Source of the DNA: Bryobacterales bacterium
GTDB taxonomy: Bacteria > Acidobacteriota > Terriglobia > Bryobacterales > Bryobacteraceae
Length of the DNA stretch: 15,916 nt
Direction of reading: 5' to 3'
NCBI GenBank assembly: GCA_003487005.1
Contig: DNFG01000017.1
Span: forward strand, 1-15,916
The notes under the pieces are model-generated. The model was given only the letters and a program-made list of their open reading frames with translations, was not told where the DNA came from and did no database searches. Position 1 is the first letter of the stretch. The number at the start of each line of letters is the position of its first letter. The translations under genes were made by a program, and so were the position numbers. Below are positions 13,232-15,916 of the stretch, piece after piece.

Positions 13232-15910
13232 ATGAACATCACCGCGGGCAGCAAGGGATGGCTGATCCGCCGTCTGGGGCTCCGGCGGGAGGAAGTGGGG
13301 CGGACGGCCCTGATGTTCCTGTACCTCCTGTTCGTTCTGCTGGCGTACTACATCCTGAAACCGGTATCCCGGGCGTTGTTTCTGACGCGATTTGACGCTT
13401 CGCAGTTGCCTTTCCTATACCTCGCGATGGCGGCGTCGGGGGGGATTCTCGCCTATCATTACGTACGGATCGCGGTGCGCTGGTCGCTAGGGGCGGCGGT
13501 GAATGCGGCGACGGTGATGATTGTTCTGTCGCTGCTGGCGATCTGGCAGTTATTGCGGCTGGATCAAGCCTGGCTCTACTATGTGTTCAACATCTGGGTG
13601 AGCCTGTTCAGCCTGGTGCTGGTGAGCCAGGGGTGGCTGGTGGCGAGTCACGTGTTCGACGCTCGGGCGGCAAAGCGCGTGTACAGTCTGCTGGCGGCTG
13701 GGGCGGTGCTGGGCGCGGCCCTGGGAGGCTCCTTTACGGCTCTTGTGGTGCGTGCGGTGGGAACGGCAAACCTCGTGCCGGTGAGCGCGTTGTTTGTGCT
13801 GTTGGCTTATGGCTGTTACCGCCTGCTTCTGCAGCAGCCCGGAGTATCGCTGGGTGAGGTAAGGGCGGCGGAAGAGAGGCCGGTGGAGTTCACGGTGGGG
13901 GGAGTGGCGCGGGATGTAGGCCAGAACCGCCATTTGCAGGTGATTATTGCGCTTCTGATGGCAACGTACGTCGTGGACACGCTGGTAGAGTACCAGTTCA
14001 GTTCGATGGCGCGGGCCTCCTATCGGGGCGACGGACTGACCGCTTTTCTCGGAGGATTTTACGGCCTTTATCTGAATCTGGCGACGTTCGTGCTGCAGGT
14101 ATTTCTGACTTCACTGGTGGTCAGCCGCTTTGGAGTGGGGGGGACGCTGCTGGTGATGCCGGTGGGCATTGGCGCGGCGATGGGTGCGATGACGGTAGCG
14201 CCAGGAATCTGGGCGGCCGGAGCCGCGCGGCTGATCGAAGCATCGACGAGGTACTCGTTCAACCGGACGGGCATGGAACTACTCTACATGCCGCTTCCGG
14301 CGGACTTGCGAGACCGGACGAAGGCGTTTGTCGACATCTTCGTGGACCGCGTGGCGCGGGGCGTCGGGGCACTTCTGATACTGGGCCTGGCGGCGGCGGG
14401 AGCGCCGGGGGTGGTGGCGGTGAGCGTTTTGACGCTGCTGGCATGCGGCGTGTGGGGGGTGTTGGCGGTCTATGCGAGGCGGCAGTATGTGGCGACCGTA
14501 CGGCAACGGCTGGAGGCGAGGCGGCTGGATCTGGAGTCGATGCGAATTCCTTACCAGGACGCGGGTCTGGTGCGGCGCCTGGAGGAACTGGCCGGGCAGG
14601 GTGAGGGGCGACAGGCCATTTACGCTTTGCGGTTGCTGGAGGAAGTCCCCGGGTATCCCCTGGAGACGCTGGCAGTCCGGCTGGACGGAAGTGCGGCGCC
14701 CGCGGTGCGGGCGTGGCTCTACGAAGCGGCTCTGCGGCAAGGGTGGCGATCGCTTCTGAAGGAGGCGCGGCGGGAACTGGACCTACCTCCTGGACCAGCA
14801 CTCGTTCCGGCCGCGGTCTATTATGCTTCGATGGGCGGAGACGGGGCTTCGGCCGTAAGAGGGATGTTGGACCACCCGGACCCGCGCGTGGTGGAAGCGG
14901 CCCTGCGGGCGGGAGAGGCGGTGCCGGCGGAGATGGAGGTGCGGATGCCGCTGGAGCGGGTGGCCGCCTTGGCGGGACAGGCGGAGCCTGAGAAGCGAAG
15001 GTTGGCCGCGCTGGCATACCGGGCTCATCCGGATGCAGCGGTGGCGGCGCTTCCGGAACTGGCGATGGATGGGCAGGCCATGGTCCGGCGAGCGGCGGCA
15101 GAGTCGCTGCGGTCGTTAGGTTCGCGGGCTGTTCCGGCGTTGGCGGCCTGTCTGGACGAGCGGGGCGCACATCTGGCGAGACGTCGCCGGGCAGCGCGGT
15201 TGTTGGGGTCGATCGCGACCCAGGAGGCCGTTGATGCGCTGTTGGCGCGGCTTGATGAACCGGATCTGGAAGTGCTGGCGGCAATACTTCGCGCGCTCGA
15301 GAAACAGAGGGGGGGGGCGCCTGGGCTCGATTATGCTCACGAACCGGTTCGGCGGCAGGTGTCACGGGGGGCTCGAATGTATCTGGAGATCCGGGTCTCA
15401 CTCGGGTACCTGCGAGGGGGTGAGAGGGGTCCGGCCACGCGGCTTCTGATCCGAACGCTGGAGACGAGGCTGCTTCGGGTGATTCGCGGAGTGTTCAGTC
15501 TCCTGGGGTTGCGATATCCGCCGCAGGACATGGAAGCGGTCTGGAGAGCCGTCGAGCGAGGCACGCCCGCGGAGATGGCAAACGCGGCGGAGTTCCTCGA
15601 CAACATCCTTGATCACGATTTGAAGAGGTATATTCTGCCGCTACTGGATGAAGACCGGCCTCCCGAGCAGGTGGGGCTCGAGCTTTTCGGGCTGGAATTG
15701 CGGGGCGCACAGGAGGCGTTGGGCGTGATGATCCGGGAGGGGGACCCGTGGCTGGCGGTCTGTGCGATGGCCGCGGCGGCGGAATCCGGGTTTCGCGGGC
15801 TCGCGCCGGTCATCGAGAGCGCGGCCCGAGGAGCAGGGGTGCGTGCGCGGGAGGTGGCGCGAGCGGCGCTAGAGCAGTTGGGAGCAGGAAGATCGGAGTC
15901 TGCCGGATGA
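13232..15910 (+). CDS. NTT-like MFS transporter fused to C-terminal HEAT repeats
   Basis: 892 residues in two parts. Residues 22-415 form about 12 hydrophobic segments; the start (LMFLYLLFVLLAYYILKPVSRALFL, 28-51) and the layout resemble the ATP/ADP-translocase (NTT/Tlc) branch of the MFS. From about 445 the protein is soluble, Ala/Arg/Leu-rich and helical, with HEAT-like units, clearest at 590-700 (PELAMDGQAMVRRAAAESLRSLGSRAVPALAACL, then LLGSIATQEAVDALLARLDEP). The HEAT part presumably faces the cytoplasm as a binding surface. A true nucleotide exchanger is not implied: such fusions occur in free-living bacteria with unknown substrates. The ATG at 13232 is preceded by GGTACACT ending 19 nt upstream and only a weak Shine-Dalgarno (CAGG). 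The stop overlaps the next start (ATGA). Confidence 0.88.
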   Translation: MNITAGSKGWLIRRLGLRREEVGRTALMFLYLLFVLLAYYILKPVSRALFLTRFDASQLPFLYLAMAASGGILAYHYVRIAVRWSLGAAVNAATVMIVLSLLAIWQLLRLDQAWLYYVFNIWVSLFSLVLVSQGWLVASHVFDARAAKRVYSLLAAGAVLGAALGGSFTALVVRAVGTANLVPVSALFVLLAYGCYRLLLQQPGVSLGEVRAAEERPVEFTVGGVARDVGQNRHLQVIIALLMATYVVDTLVEYQFSSMARASYRGDGLTAFLGGFYGLYLNLATFVLQVFLTSLVVSRFGVGGTLLVMPVGIGAAMGAMTVAPGIWAAGAARLIEASTRYSFNRTGMELLYMPLPADLRDRTKAFVDIFVDRVARGVGALLILGLAAAGAPGVVAVSVLTLLACGVWGVLAVYARRQYVATVRQRLEARRLDLESMRIPYQDAGLVRRLEELAGQGEGRQAIYALRLLEEVPGYPLETLAVRLDGSAAPAVRAWLYEAALRQGWRSLLKEARRELDLPPGPALVPAAVYYASMGGDGASAVRGMLDHPDPRVVEAALRAGEAVPAEMEVRMPLERVAALAGQAEPEKRRLAALAYRAHPDAAVAALPELAMDGQAMVRRAAAESLRSLGSRAVPALAACLDERGAHLARRRRAARLLGSIATQEAVDALLARLDEPDLEVLAAILRALEKQRGGAPGLDYAHEPVRRQVSRGARMYLEIRVSLGYLRGGERGPATRLLIRTLETRLLRVIRGVFSLLGLRYPPQDMEAVWRAVERGTPAEMANAAEFLDNILDHDLKRYILPLLDEDRPPEQVGLELFGLELRGAQEALGVMIREGDPWLAVCAMAAAAESGFRGLAPVIESAARGAGVRAREVARAALEQLGAGRSESAG

Positions 15911-15916
15911 GGGAAT
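15907..15916 (+). CDS. Start of a downstream gene cut by the window edge
   Basis: The ATG at 15907 overlaps the stop of the NTT-HEAT gene as ATGA, and GGAG at 15895-15898 sits 8 nt before it, ideal Shine-Dalgarno spacing. Only three codons are visible (Met-Arg-Glu), so no product can be named. The arrangement suggests translational coupling with the transporter. Confidence 0.5.

Noticed and set aside
11850..13235. 461-residue plus-strand open frame
   Set aside because: Antisense to the histidine kinase, whose H, N and G1 boxes are clear.
14259..15401. 380-residue Pro-rich minus-strand open frame
   Set aside because: Antisense to the HEAT part of the NTT-HEAT gene; low-complexity product with no domain.

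Overview
The window is high-GC (about two thirds G+C by eye), fully chromosomal in character, and looks like a member of the Acidobacteriota, probably near Bryobacter/Solibacter. The grounds are an Oar-like outer-membrane barrel receptor ending in Phe, a small secreted protein of a kind I associate with acidobacteria, TPR-rich periplasmic proteins, and an NTT-like transporter fused to HEAT repeats. The taxonomic call is inference. I see no rRNA, tRNA, CRISPR array, insertion sequence, integrase or phage gene. The longest stretch without a gene is under 200 bases.

Layout. From 1 to 4145, all on the minus strand and read right to left: a PP2C-type Ser/Thr phosphatase, thiD (HMP/HMP-P kinase), tyrS, and a dihydropteroate synthase-like gene (folP) that runs off the left edge and carries a long Arg/Pro/Asp repeat tail. 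From 4194 to 8021, also minus: a secreted TolB/FlgO-like plus TPR protein followed 12 bp later by a TonB-receptor-like barrel. Then a small secreted protein (8085-8405) and miaA (8591-9556), both minus. A large periplasmic TPR protein (9683-11743, plus) is divergent from miaA and convergent, 10 bp apart, with a membrane histidine kinase (11754-13160, minus). The kinase is divergent from an NTT/MFS-HEAT fusion (13232-15910, plus), whose stop overlaps the start of a further gene cut by the right edge.

The genes are mostly housekeeping (tRNA charging and modification, thiamine and folate) mixed with envelope functions. I do not see a defence or biosynthetic island. The most striking signal is regulatory: seven of the ten complete genes have a TANA(A/C)T hexamer 6-9 nt before the start codon and, apart from one ambiguous case, no usable Shine-Dalgarno, which suggests widespread leaderless transcripts with GTG or ATG starts. 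Other points of interest are the divergent active site and repeat tail of the DHPS-like protein, two competing hairpins in the leader of the large TPR gene, an unusual ATP-lid motif in the histidine kinase, and a G-rich plus strand in every gene whichever strand codes.
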